The notes: generated by a model from the sequence alone, not told the origin. A stretch of 64,000 nt of DNA from Paenibacillus sp. Soil787 (GCF_001429545.1 NZ_LMSP01000023.1:68747-132746); one strand, 5' to 3'. Counted from the stretch's first letter, positions 51,854-61,465 are shown. Numbers and translations are program-made.

Positions 51854-52637
51854 CTATCAAATGATTACACGGCTAGAGAATTCGGGCACTTTCATGATCA
51901 CCTCACAGGAAAGGTCATGGCTGAAGACCATGCTTAATCACCCTTCGGCGTCCTACGCTTTCACTCCAGTGACACTCGAAAAGCTTGAATCTGTGTTAGT
52001 TGATGAGAACACCTTCGATTTATCTGATGCCTTTATTGAGAAAGCACGAAGTAAGGAAAAGTTAGTCTATCACCCGATGCTTCGCGCATTACGTCGATTC
52101 ATTACGAGTCAAGCCGCTATCCAGCTTACTTACAGAGTGAAGGGTGATCGGACTTTTACCAATGAAATGGCTTTTCCCTATAAGCTTGAGTATTCCCTGG
52201 TGAAAAAAGAATGGTACTTGCTCTGGTATCACATCAGACATCGAGCAATAATGAGTTCGAAACTTGAAAAAATTGAATCGATCAAAGAGTTGTCCATCTC
52301 TCCTGAGCGAGTTGATCAAATTGGTTTAGACATAGAGAAACTGCTGCAGAAACGTCAGATTCATGCGACGATTGAGGTTGTAAAGGAGTTCAATCGGGAG
52401 TTATCGCGGATTTTATATGCTTTCTCTTGCTTTGAGAAGCAAGTTGATTACGATGAAATTCAAGAAACGTATACAATCCGATTATCCTTTCTAAACAATG
52501 AAGCCGAATATGTCCTTAGCAAACTTCGTTTCTTGGGTAAGCGGGTGCGCGTCTCCCAGGGTGAGCATTTACAAAGGAGAATGCTTGAATCGGCCAGAAA
52601 AGCTTTGGCTAGGTATGAGCCAATGAATATTGAATGA
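51828..52637 (+). CDS. WYL-domain regulator 2
   Basis: The 269-residue protein overlaps regulator 1 by 26 bp. It carries a WYL-type domain (about 85-165: RFITSQAAIQLTYRVKG and KKEWYLLWYHIRHRAIMSSK) and a C-terminal WCX-like part (QVDYDEIQETYTIRLSFLNN). The N-terminal 80 residues may hold a degenerate DNA-binding domain (ITSQERSWLKTMLNHPSA). The overlap suggests the two proteins act together, perhaps as a heteromer controlling rtcB2. An ATG at 51828 is chosen over an upstream TTG because of ribosome-site spacing. Confidence 0.83.
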   Translation: MNLFEKIFNYQMITRLENSGTFMITSQERSWLKTMLNHPSASYAFTPVTLEKLESVLVDENTFDLSDAFIEKARSKEKLVYHPMLRALRRFITSQAAIQLTYRVKGDRTFTNEMAFPYKLEYSLVKKEWYLLWYHIRHRAIMSSKLEKIESIKELSISPERVDQIGLDIEKLLQKRQIHATIEVVKEFNRELSRILYAFSCFEKQVDYDEIQETYTIRLSFLNNEAEYVLSKLRFLGKRVRVSQGEHLQRRMLESARKALARYEPMNIE

Positions 52638-52686
52638 TCGATAACAACTGCTTGACCTCATACCACTTGGCCTTACATCAAAAATA

Positions 52687-52715
52687 TCCTGTGCGACCAC
52701 CTGGGCCGCACAGGA
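52687..52715. terminator. Bidirectional terminator
   Basis: TCCTGTGCG and CGCACAGGA arms lie between convergent WYL2 and the sugar-binding protein gene, with ATATTTTTG after the stem on the minus strand. Confidence 0.85.
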
Positions 52716-52732
52716 ACGCTTTGCTTGCACCG

Positions 52733-54394
52733 TTATTTCTTGAACGATTTATCGTAGGATTGCTGCATAATTTCCAGGTAGCGTTTCAGATTTAATTTAT
52801 TTAAGCCAGCTACATATGCATCCCAGTCCTTGTTCAAATCTTTTGAACCGGTGACGAATTGAAGCGCGTTCTGATCGATGTAACTCTTGATGTTCGTCTT
52901 CAGCATAGCCGCTTCGTCCGCAGCTGAAGGATCGATCCATATGGCCCAGTGTGGAAACACCTCCTTCGGCTGCTTACCGTTATACAGATTTGTTGCTTCC
53001 TGTAATCTGCGCTCATAGCCTGAAGTGTCATATAGATCGGTAGCTGCAATCCATCCGTCCCGGAATGCCTTAGGTTGGAAATATTGCGCCATTGCTCCCC
53101 AAGACGAGTTATGAGGTGTTTCACCCTTTGGGGTCGGAATTGTAGCCAGAATGGAAGCGGCACTCTTCTCAACAGGAACATCCCCATCCTTAGGCTGTCT
53201 CCAGTCTCTTCCCTCTTCCCCGAAGTGTCCGCGGATTTGGCCTTCTTGCGTAAACAAATAATCGACTAATTTAATCGCTGCGATTTGCGCCTCTTTGCTC
53301 GCTTTATTCGTCAGGACGAAGGTGGCGCCGGGATCGCTCGGGTAGTTATACGCAGCGTAAGCACCGTTCGGTCCGGTCAACGGCGGGACGGCATCATACG
53401 TTTTGGAATTATCCGATCCGCCCGTTACGAAAATATAAGGATGCATAGCGGCGCCCGCGCCCAAAATTTGCGCATCGGCATTATCGCCGATTTTCTTAAA
53501 GGCCGCAGCATTTTGCGTAAATGCCCCTTTATCGATGAGGCCCTCGTCATACATAGACTTAACGAACTGCAGGCCTTGCTTCCATTCCGCTTTATTTGCA
53601 GCGATATCCGCTTTCCCGTTGTTCAGCAGCAGATACGTTCTATCATCGTCATAGATGAAGCCGTTCATAAAATACGGAATGATATGAACGCCATAATCCT
53701 CGATTGAACCACTCAGCGGCACTTCGTCCGCTTTGCCGTTACCGTTCGGATCCTTCGTTTTGAATGCTTGCAGCACTTGTTTATATTCATCCAGCGTTTT
53801 CGGCGTCTGCAAGTTTAGCTTCTTCAGCCAACTGGAATTAAGCCACATTTTATTCGGATAGGAACAGTGGTAGCATTCGATCAATTGCGTCAATCCGTAA
53901 ATTTTACCGTCAGGTGCGGTGTTCATTGCCTTAAAGTATGGGAATTTATCCAAGGCCGCCTTCACGTTTGGCGCATACTTGTTGATCAAATCGTCAAGCG
54001 GAATAATAACACCCTGCTGCGAGTAGCGAAGAATATCCGTTTGTGAAAATTTATCAACCCACGGAATCAGCATATAAAGGTCCGGATAGTCTCCGCTGGC
54101 AAGAGAAATTTGCCGTTTCTCGGCCGCCCCGTCGAACGGAACTGTCTGCCATTGAAACTTAACGTTGAACTTCTCCTCTGCCAATTTCGAGAAGCTATTT
54201 GTCGCCAAATCCGTATTCGTGTCTTGCTGTGCAAAAATTTTGATCGGTACCGGACCGGAGCTGCTCTCCGATGCTTTTGGCGTATTCTTAGCATCCGGCG
54301 TACTATTATTGGAAACATTTGGAGTCGAACAAGCCGTGAGAACGAGGCCAAAAGCAAGCAGCATTGTCATTATGAATGAAACTGATTTTTTCAA
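52733..54394 (-). CDS. Lpl-type carbohydrate ABC substrate-binding lipoprotein
   Basis: The 553-residue lipoprotein has a signal ending LTAC (Cys22) and a Ser/Asn/Thr-rich spacer. A large type I extracellular solute-binding domain follows, of the LipO/LplA class common in Paenibacillus (KIFAQQDTNTDLATNSFSKL, AALDKFPYFKAMNTAPDGKI). It probably binds an oligosaccharide released from glycans. A TTG start is chosen because GAGAGGG lies 5 nt upstream and the signal peptide begins KKSVSF there; 21 codons of open frame precede it. It is the last gene of the locus. Confidence 0.9.
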   Translation of the reverse strand: MKKSVSFIMTMLLAFGLVLTACSTPNVSNNSTPDAKNTPKASESSSGPVPIKIFAQQDTNTDLATNSFSKLAEEKFNVKFQWQTVPFDGAAEKRQISLASGDYPDLYMLIPWVDKFSQTDILRYSQQGVIIPLDDLINKYAPNVKAALDKFPYFKAMNTAPDGKIYGLTQLIECYHCSYPNKMWLNSSWLKKLNLQTPKTLDEYKQVLQAFKTKDPNGNGKADEVPLSGSIEDYGVHIIPYFMNGFIYDDDRTYLLLNNGKADIAANKAEWKQGLQFVKSMYDEGLIDKGAFTQNAAAFKKIGDNADAQILGAGAAMHPYIFVTGGSDNSKTYDAVPPLTGPNGAYAAYNYPSDPGATFVLTNKASKEAQIAAIKLVDYLFTQEGQIRGHFGEEGRDWRQPKDGDVPVEKSAASILATIPTPKGETPHNSSWGAMAQYFQPKAFRDGWIAATDLYDTSGYERRLQEATNLYNGKQPKEVFPHWAIWIDPSAADEAAMLKTNIKSYIDQNALQFVTGSKDLNKDWDAYVAGLNKLNLKRYLEIMQQSYDKSFKK

Positions 54395-54507
54395 ATGCGC
54401 CCTCTCCCTTTCATTTTCAAGTGATAACCCCTGCATGCCATTTGTGATCGTATGCATATCGTTCTTGTTGCCTTGCCCTGCACCACCTCCTCCATGTCGT
54501 TCAAAGT

Positions 54508-55407
54508 CTATCCTTTCACGGAGCCAATCAGCATTCCTTTAACGAAATACCGCTGCACGAACGGATAAATGACCAAAACGGGTAAGCTCGCTACAACGAT
54601 GAGTGAGTATTTCGTCAAATCGGCAAACTGCTGTCTTCTCAGCTGCTCAGCCGCATCAATGTTGCTCGAAGCCGCCGAATTAAGAATCAGGATGCTTCGT
54701 AGGATCAATTGAAGTGGGTAGAGGCTTTGCGATTTTAAATAAATTAATGCATCAAAGTAAGCGTTCCATTGGCCAATCGCATACATCAAGATCAATACTG
54801 CGATGATAGGCTTGGAAAGCGGAATCACAACGTTCCACATGAAGCGTAAATCGCTGCACCCATCTATTTCGCTCGCTTCCGCCAGTTCTTCCGGAATCGA
54901 CGACTGAAAGAATGTCCTAGCAATAATAATTTGCCATACCCAGATTGCCTGAGGGATCAGCAGGGCCCACCTTGTATCGAGCAGTCCGAGCTGCTTAACG
55001 ACCAAATAAGTAGGGATCAGTCCGCCGGAAAATAGCATCGTAAACGTGATGAAAATCATAAGAGCATTGCGGCCGAAGAACGACTTCCGCGATAACGGAT
55101 ACGCCAAAACAATCGTTAACATGACGCTGATGCATGTGCCCAATAAGGCGTACAACAGCGAGTTACCATAGCCCATCAGCACTTGCGGATTGCTTAAGAC
55201 GACCCTATATCCGTCAAGTGTCATATCCACCGGCCATAACCAGACTCGTCCCGATGAAACAGCGAGCGGACTGCTTAACGACGAGCTGAGAATAAAGATC
55301 AGCGGGTAAAGGACTATGATAAGAACGATAAGCAGAAATACATACACACCCGCGAGAAATAGCCGATCCCCATTCGATTCACGAATGCTGCGCCTATACC
55401 CTAACAT
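54508..55407 (-). CDS. Carbohydrate ABC transporter permease (LplC/YtcP type)
   Basis: The 299-residue membrane subunit has six helices. It carries the LplC features FSGGLIPTYLVVKQLGLLDT, the EAA loop EELAEASEIDGCSDLRFMWN, VVIPLSKPIIAVL, and a C-terminus ending FVQRYFVKGMLIGSVKG. AAAGGAGG lies 7 nt before the ATG at 55407; nine codons of open frame precede it. It forms the transmembrane pair with the gene at 55428. No ATPase is in the locus, as is usual for these systems, which share an MsmX-type ATPase. Confidence 0.92.
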   Translation of the reverse strand: MLGYRRSIRESNGDRLFLAGVYVFLLIVLIIVLYPLIFILSSSLSSPLAVSSGRVWLWPVDMTLDGYRVVLSNPQVLMGYGNSLLYALLGTCISVMLTIVLAYPLSRKSFFGRNALMIFITFTMLFSGGLIPTYLVVKQLGLLDTRWALLIPQAIWVWQIIIARTFFQSSIPEELAEASEIDGCSDLRFMWNVVIPLSKPIIAVLILMYAIGQWNAYFDALIYLKSQSLYPLQLILRSILILNSAASSNIDAAEQLRRQQFADLTKYSLIVVASLPVLVIYPFVQRYFVKGMLIGSVKG

Positions 55408-55427
55408 GTCGACGCCTCCTTTCTCTT

Positions 55428-56393
55428 TCACCAAAGACTTGTACTGGAAATTCTTTTTGCGAGCGTGTTAACAAGCAGAAGCAGGACCAGGTTGACAACC
55501 GAATTGAACAAACCAACGGCAGTAGCGAAGCTGAAATTTGCGTTCAACAAGCCGATCTTATACACGTAAGTGGCGATAATTTCAGACGTTTCCAGGTTAA
55601 GCGGATTTTGCAGTAAATAAATTTTCTCGAATCCGACTGACATGATGCTGCCAACACTTAAGATCAAGATGATGACAGCCGCAGGCATAATACCGGGAAT
55701 ATCGATATGGATAATTTTCTGAAATCTTGAAGCCCCGTCGACCTTAGCCGCCTCGTACAGCGACGGGTCTACCCCAGCAAGTGCCGCTAAATAGATGACG
55801 GCCGAGTAACCAGCCCCCTGCCATACATCAGACCATACATTGACGCTGCGGAACATGCTTGGAACACCGAGGAAATTGATCGACTCAAGCCCGAAGCTTT
55901 GTAAAATAATGTTGATAACCCCCAATCTAGGGGAAAGAAGCAGCATAATCATCGAAACCATGACAACCGTCGAAATGAAGTAAGGAGCATAGGTAACGAG
56001 CTGTACCGCTCTTTTAAAAATCCCATTCCGTATTTCATTCAGCGCCAAAGCCAGCAGGATCGGAACGGGAAACCCGACGGCGATCTGATAAAGACTGAGG
56101 AATAGCGTGTTCTTTATCAGAACCCAAAATTGCGGATTGCTGAAGAACAAATGGAAATGTTTGAAGCCGGCCCACGGGCTTGCCCAAATCCCTTTGACGA
56201 CGCTGTAATCTTTGAATGCGATGACAGCGTTCAGCATCGGAATGTATTTGAAAACAATAAAGTAAAGAACGGCTGGTATGATGAGCAAATAAAACTGCCA
56301 ATGCTTCCGGAAGCTCTTATTTGCCTCCGACCATAATTTAGATTGCTTTTTTATACTCGGAGCGCGTGCATCTCTGACTGTTTCCGTTTTCAG
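55428..56393 (-). CDS. Carbohydrate ABC transporter permease (LplB/YtcQ-partner type)
   Basis: The 321-residue protein has a positively charged N-terminus (KTETVRDARAPSIKKQ) and six membrane helices. Its features are LLIIPAVLYFIVFKYIPM, the GYSAVIYLAALAGVDPSLYE EAA region, and a YVYKIGLLNANFSFATAVGL segment. The first standard start in frame is a TTG at 56288 inside the first helix. The 35 upstream codons are protein-like, and AGGAGG lies 7 nt before a CTG at 56393, so a CTG start is proposed. It precedes the LplC-type gene by 20 bp. Confidence 0.88.
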   Translation of the reverse strand: MKTETVRDARAPSIKKQSKLWSEANKSFRKHWQFYLLIIPAVLYFIVFKYIPMLNAVIAFKDYSVVKGIWASPWAGFKHFHLFFSNPQFWVLIKNTLFLSLYQIAVGFPVPILLALALNEIRNGIFKRAVQLVTYAPYFISTVVMVSMIMLLLSPRLGVINIILQSFGLESINFLGVPSMFRSVNVWSDVWQGAGYSAVIYLAALAGVDPSLYEAAKVDGASRFQKIIHIDIPGIMPAAVIILILSVGSIMSVGFEKIYLLQNPLNLETSEIIATYVYKIGLLNANFSFATAVGLFNSVVNLVLLLLVNTLAKRISSTSLW

Positions 56394-56409
56394 AACAATC
56401 CCTCCTGTT

Positions 56410-56423
56410 TGGTAGCGCTTTCT
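56410..56423 (-). promoter_or_regulatory. cre box upstream of the sugar permease genes
   Basis: AGAAAGCGCTACCA on the minus strand matches the CcpA consensus at 13 of 14 positions and is nearly the same as the box at 61452-61465. Confidence 0.6.
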
Positions 56424-56461
56424 ATATGTCTACAAGACCATATTTGCCCCGTCATCGTAAA

Positions 56462-56528
56462 GGTACACTTCAAAATGGAGGGTACATCTGACTTTAAGCA
56501 GAAGGGTACATTCCTTCTAACGGGTACA
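56462..56528 (-). repeat. Four TGTACC direct repeats
   Basis: GGTACA occurs at 56462, 56481, 56505 and 56523 (TGTACC on the coding strand) between the glycosidase and permease genes. Spacings of 18-24 bp suggest stacked regulator sites or a small repeat. Confidence 0.45.
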
Positions 56529-56601
56529 TTTGCCAATGAAACGTCAAACGACGGATCCAATGGAACCCGCCGTTTACGTAACTATATAGCTTTCGAAATG
56601 A

Positions 56602-58983
56602 TTATAAGCTGCGAAGTGTGTACGTCTTACCCGCCTGCGTATCAAAGCAGACGACACCGTCCTTCTCACGCTCGAAGTGAATGCTGCTGCCTTCCGATTC
56701 GACTGTTATCAATTGCCCCTTCGTACGAACACGGCAGCTTCCGCCGAATGGGGATTCTATTTCCGCTTCCTGAAGAGCGCCGCCTGCCCATGTCAAACTG
56801 ACACCCATTGCGCCTCTTACACGAAGTCCCTTCACAGACCCCGTCGGCCATGCGTCTGGCAATGCAGGCAGCAGGCAGATTTCACCGGTATGAGATTGTA
56901 CCAGCATCTCCGCCACACCGGCGGTAAACCCGAAGTTACCATCGATTTGGAAAGGAGGATGGGCATCGAACAAATTGGCGTAGACGCCACCGCGTTGATA
57001 GTTCGTTCCATCCTCCTCCACTAGCTGAAGCAGGTTGGAAATGAGCTGAAACGCTCGATTCCCGTCATTAAAGCGGGCCCATAAACAAATTTTCCAAGCA
57101 AGGCTCCACCCTGTGCCGCCATCACCGCGCCGCTCCAAGGAGTTCCTTGCCGCCTTGAATAGCTGCGGCGTATCCTGCTGCGTCAGTTGACGGCCAGGGA
57201 ATATACCGAATAAGTGCGACACATGACGGTGATGAATATCCTCGTCGTCCCAATCCTCCGACCATTCCTGCAGCCCGCCGTGTTTGCCGATTTGCATCGG
57301 CTTTAATTTCTCGCGTGCCGCTGTCAGCTCGGCTCCAAGGGATTCATCCGTCTGCAATACCTCTAAAGCCTCGATACAATTCGTGAACAAGTCCCAGATT
57401 AATGACATATCCATCGTAGCTGCTTGGCTGACCGCAGCCTTCTGCCCATCCTGAGTCACGAACTTATGCTCCGGCGAGGTGGAAGGTGATGTGATCAGAT
57501 GACCGCTTTCGTCGGTATGTAACCAGTCCAGGCAAAAGAGAACCGCTTCTCTCATAACCGGATAAGCCTGCTCGCGAAGAAACTGTTCGTCCTTGGTGAA
57601 CGAGTAATGTTCCCATAGATGCTGGCAGAGCCATGCGGCCGACATCGGCCAAAGTGCCCACACCGGATCACCTTGACCAAAGTCTCCGACAGGCGCAGAC
57701 TGGCACCAGATGTCTCCGTTATGATGTGCGGTCCATCCTCTGCAGCCATAATTGATTTCGGCGGTCTTCCTCCCGTTGCAGGCCAGATTCTGAATATATT
57801 GGATGAGCGGCTCGTGACACTCGGATAAATGACACGTTTCTGCAAGCCAATAGTTCATCTCCGTGTTAATGTTTAGGGTCCAATTGCTGCTCCATGGCGG
57901 CCGTATCTCCCGGTTCCAGATCCCTTGCAGATTGGCAGGCTGCGTCCCAGCACGCGAGCTTGCGATCAGCAAATAACGGCCGTACTGAAACAGCAGCTCA
58001 ATAAGCCCCGGATCCTTCGCCCCATATTCAGCGATTCTCCGATTGGTTGGCATTTGCTCAGGCACCTCGGAAGGACTTAGCTTAAGCTCCACCCGCTCGA
58101 ATAGAGACTTATAATCGTCAATATGAGATTGCCGCAATTGTTCGTAAGTCTTCGTCATTGCTTGCTGCAATCGAACCTCGTTCGAAGCAGCTATTTCACT
58201 GTTCTCCCTAGCGGGAGGCTTGTCATACCCTTGAAAGCTGGTTGCCGCACTAAAGAGCAGTGTCACGGCCCCAGCACCTTTAATATGAAGCCCGTCCTGA
58301 TCAATGGAATAAGCCCCGTTCTCAAGATGAACGCCAAGCCGTCCTTCAAACCGCATGGCTTCGGTTGTTTCCGGTTCACCGTACACGACAGGATGATCGG
58401 AATGGTAATAATTAGGGTCGACATGCTCGGGACAAATACCCTGCAGAAACAAATGATTTGCGGATGTACTTGTTCGAAATGGATGCGGACTGTCTAGTCT
58501 GGCGGTAAAATTCAAAGCTCCCGGTGAGCTTGCTTCTAATCGAACCACGATGACTTGGTCGGGGAAAGAAGCAAACATCTCACGGGTATAAGCTACATCG
58601 CCGATCCGATACTCTACCCGGGTAATGGCAGTAGTCAAGTCTAAGCTGCGCTCGTATGCTCTCACTACTCCCCCGTGGCGAAACTTCACTTGTAAATCGC
58701 CAAGCGGCATATAGGATTGATTGAAGGGACCCATCATCTCCTTGCTTTTCTTGTCCGCTTCCACATAGTTACCAGTTGAAATGAGCCGGCGTACTTCGGC
58801 GAGAACCTCTTTCGCGTTCGGATTGTTCCACTCTTTGGGACCTCGGCCCGACCAAAGCGTGTCTTCATTCAGCTGCAAATGCTCGGATTCCGGTTCGCCG
58901 AATACCATTGCTCCCAGACGGCCGTTTCCGATAGGAAGCGCTTCCGTCCACACTTTTGCATAGCTTTGATAACGTAATTTCAA
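56602..58983 (-). CDS. GH95 family glycosidase (alpha-L-fucosidase type)
   Basis: GH95 enzymes are inverting alpha-L-fucosidases or alpha-L-galactosidases. The 793-residue protein has the N-terminal GH95 domain (WTEALPIGNGRLGAMVFG, LQLNEDTLWSG), the (alpha/alpha)6 barrel with TLNINTEMNYWLAETCHLSE, the STSPEH motif with the likely acid Glu, and QIDGNFGFTAGVAEML with the Asp region. No signal peptide is present, so it acts inside the cell on imported sugars. AAGGAG lies 9 nt before a TTG start. It sits between the regulator and the ABC permease genes. Confidence 0.92.
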   Translation of the reverse strand: MKLRYQSYAKVWTEALPIGNGRLGAMVFGEPESEHLQLNEDTLWSGRGPKEWNNPNAKEVLAEVRRLISTGNYVEADKKSKEMMGPFNQSYMPLGDLQVKFRHGGVVRAYERSLDLTTAITRVEYRIGDVAYTREMFASFPDQVIVVRLEASSPGALNFTARLDSPHPFRTSTSANHLFLQGICPEHVDPNYYHSDHPVVYGEPETTEAMRFEGRLGVHLENGAYSIDQDGLHIKGAGAVTLLFSAATSFQGYDKPPARENSEIAASNEVRLQQAMTKTYEQLRQSHIDDYKSLFERVELKLSPSEVPEQMPTNRRIAEYGAKDPGLIELLFQYGRYLLIASSRAGTQPANLQGIWNREIRPPWSSNWTLNINTEMNYWLAETCHLSECHEPLIQYIQNLACNGRKTAEINYGCRGWTAHHNGDIWCQSAPVGDFGQGDPVWALWPMSAAWLCQHLWEHYSFTKDEQFLREQAYPVMREAVLFCLDWLHTDESGHLITSPSTSPEHKFVTQDGQKAAVSQAATMDMSLIWDLFTNCIEALEVLQTDESLGAELTAAREKLKPMQIGKHGGLQEWSEDWDDEDIHHRHVSHLFGIFPGRQLTQQDTPQLFKAARNSLERRGDGGTGWSLAWKICLWARFNDGNRAFQLISNLLQLVEEDGTNYQRGGVYANLFDAHPPFQIDGNFGFTAGVAEMLVQSHTGEICLLPALPDAWPTGSVKGLRVRGAMGVSLTWAGGALQEAEIESPFGGSCRVRTKGQLITVESEGSSIHFEREKDGVVCFDTQAGKTYTLRSL

Positions 58984-59089
58984 AGTTAACAGCTCCTTTT
59001 TGCGAATTAAATTATGATCACTCCAACTACATCACAAAATCACCTCAGGTATAAGTACATTTCTAAGATACTTTTGAATAATATCAACA

Positions 59090-61414
59090 TCAATTTAAAG
59101 TTTTTCGATAAATGCTAGGCGAGACGCCCGATACACGCTTGAAAGCTCTCCGAAATGCGTGTGCACTGTTATAGCCAACATGCTGAGAAATTTCATCAAT
59201 CGTATGCTCGCTGTTAAACAGAAGATCAGTCGCATTTTTAATGCGGATCTTCTCTAGGTAGTCCGATAGATTCTCTCCGGTCTGCTCCTTAAATAACTGC
59301 GAAATGTATTTCTCGGGGAGTTCAACGGCTACCGATATCCGATAAAGATTTAAATCAGAATCAGGATAATGACTCTCCAGAAAAGTAACAATTTTGGAAA
59401 TAATTTCTCCAGTACTATTCTCTTTCTTCTTCAACACCCGATTGCAAAACGCTTCAAGAAGCCCCAAAATTTCATTGCGCAAACGCTCCAAACTTGTCGA
59501 TAACTGCAATTGCTCCACGCGGGGTTTTAGCCCCTCCGATACCGCTTGATCCGTAAACGGACTATGCTGCAACAGCTTAAAGAACGTCCCCTTCAATTCG
59601 CCGAATAATTGCTGAACCATCTCCGCAGATAACTGTCGTTCCGAGAAGTTCTGCTCCAGCAGTTGTTCAAAAATGCGATACACCTCATGAAGCTCGCCGA
59701 TTTTGACTGCATTCATGATTCTAAGTTCCATATCAATCGGATAGTAATACGTCGTTGATTCCTTGATGATGTCTTGATACCAGATTGTTTTTGCCTCTTC
59801 AATGAGAACCGAGTAATCAAGTGCTTCTCTCGCTTCTTCGAAGGATCGACTGCTGTCGGAGAGCGCCTGGAAGCTGCTGCCGATCGCAACGGTCATTTGA
59901 ATCCGATACTCCGCCTTTACATACTCCCGCAGCAGATCGAACACGGCAGCAAGTTCATCTGCCTTAGAAGAGTCAGCCTCTTCGTCTAAAGTGATCAGAA
60001 TCGCAATTTTATCTGAATCGATATCGGTCACGTTCAGTTGAAACATACCTTCAACCTCATGAAGGAACTTTTTCATCAGTAATCGGGCTGTATTCAGCTC
60101 ATGAATGATTTCTTTGCTGATCAAACCGCTGTAGCCATTAATTCGGATGATTGCTACATAACCGGCATCTCCTTTCAAATTCATGTTTGGCAGTGAATGC
60201 ATTAACGTCCGCACTTCCTGGAGGGAGTCAAACTCCCCCTTCAGGAGCCGCTTCACAAAAGCATCCTCCAATAAAGGCTGCTGGCACCTTAGCTCCTCTT
60301 CCAGAGACTTTTGACTTGCTAGCAAATTGGATATGTTCCCTTGCAGAAAATCATATTCATTCTTCGCTTTATAACTGCCTTGTCCTGTTTGTTCCCGAAA
60401 GGCTGTGACAATCCGGTTAATCGGCGCACTATTCCTGTAAGCAAATAACAAGGCTGCCACAATCCCGAGCAACAACGTCGAAGCTGTAATTATCCATGTC
60501 ACCTTAGCGATAAACTCGGATTGCTTCATGACGGTGCTTTTCGGCAAACCGACGACATACACCCACCCGTTATAAGTTGATTTGGAGGAAATAAGCAGCG
60601 TTTTGTCTTCGACAAAGGTATTGGTCGAGCCGTTACTTATTAAATTCGGTATGTTCAGTGCCTGTATTTGCGAATCCTCGATCCCCATTCTGGCAATCGT
60701 ATGACCATCCTTATCACATATATAGGCCCAGCCCCCATATTGCTTCGGGATACGTTCCAGCATTTTGGCAATTTCACTTTCGTCTATCAAAATAACAACC
60801 GTTCCAAGTGAATGCTGAAAGCTATCAAAGGGAATCGATTGCAAATACGTGATCACGTTTGTTTTTTTTCCGTTATTGATGAACGGTTGCGATGGTAACG
60901 TCTCTCTGCGATGGATTTTCCCCACTATATCCTGCTTCCATTGGCTGTGGTCAATATCCTGGTAATGATATAAGTCGTAGTAATCGTCGGGTCGGACAAA
61001 AACACCAGATGGCGTAAAAATAACTTGATAATTGTCCAAATAAATGTAGAAATCCTCCAGAAAATTATTCGTCAAGCTATAAGCCGTTGTATTTCGCCAT
61101 GATTTCCAAAGTGCGTAAACATTAAAATGATCGGCTTCCACCTGTTCATTCAGCAAGTAATTTAGGTCTTGGTCCAGCGACAGCTGCCTTGTGATGTTTT
61201 CAACCTCTTCCATTCTTCGGTCTAAGATGTCCTTGCTTTGGTTCAGCATCATCGCGCTCGCCTCTAACGAATTGGTCTTAATGATATCAGAGGAAACGAA
61301 ATAAGAGATGAAACCCGTAAGCATGGGTATAAACAGGATGAGCACATAGGAGATAAGGAAGCTTCTGAAAATGGGGGAATGCTTGAACCTCAGATTGAAC
61401 TTCAGCTTCATCAC
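59090..61414 (-). CDS. Membrane-bound AraC-type regulator with extracellular sensor
   Basis: The 774-residue protein has two membrane helices (about 17-40 and 300-322) enclosing an extracellular dCache-like sensor. A cytoplasmic region of about 300 residues and a C-terminal AraC helix-turn-helix pair (NLYRISVAVELPEKYISQLF, then TIDEISQHVGYNSAHAFRRA) follow. This design is common in Paenibacillus sugar loci. A GTG directly precedes the ATG; GAGGTG fits either. It is upstream of GH95 and the transporter and probably activates them when the extracellular domain or a binding protein detects the glycan. Confidence 0.9.
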   Translation of the reverse strand: MMKLKFNLRFKHSPIFRSFLISYVLILFIPMLTGFISYFVSSDIIKTNSLEASAMMLNQSKDILDRRMEEVENITRQLSLDQDLNYLLNEQVEADHFNVYALWKSWRNTTAYSLTNNFLEDFYIYLDNYQVIFTPSGVFVRPDDYYDLYHYQDIDHSQWKQDIVGKIHRRETLPSQPFINNGKKTNVITYLQSIPFDSFQHSLGTVVILIDESEIAKMLERIPKQYGGWAYICDKDGHTIARMGIEDSQIQALNIPNLISNGSTNTFVEDKTLLISSKSTYNGWVYVVGLPKSTVMKQSEFIAKVTWIITASTLLLGIVAALLFAYRNSAPINRIVTAFREQTGQGSYKAKNEYDFLQGNISNLLASQKSLEEELRCQQPLLEDAFVKRLLKGEFDSLQEVRTLMHSLPNMNLKGDAGYVAIIRINGYSGLISKEIIHELNTARLLMKKFLHEVEGMFQLNVTDIDSDKIAILITLDEEADSSKADELAAVFDLLREYVKAEYRIQMTVAIGSSFQALSDSSRSFEEAREALDYSVLIEEAKTIWYQDIIKESTTYYYPIDMELRIMNAVKIGELHEVYRIFEQLLEQNFSERQLSAEMVQQLFGELKGTFFKLLQHSPFTDQAVSEGLKPRVEQLQLSTSLERLRNEILGLLEAFCNRVLKKKENSTGEIISKIVTFLESHYPDSDLNLYRISVAVELPEKYISQLFKEQTGENLSDYLEKIRIKNATDLLFNSEHTIDEISQHVGYNSAHAFRRAFKRVSGVSPSIYRKTLN

Positions 61415-61451
61415 AGATTAATCACCTCGTTCGCTTGTATGTCCGATAACA

Positions 61452-61465
61452 AGAAAGCGTTTCCA
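61452..61465 (+). promoter_or_regulatory. cre box upstream of the AraC-type regulator gene
   Basis: AGAAAGCGTTTCCA matches the CcpA consensus at 13 of 14 positions and lies 38 bp upstream of the regulator start. Confidence 0.6.
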
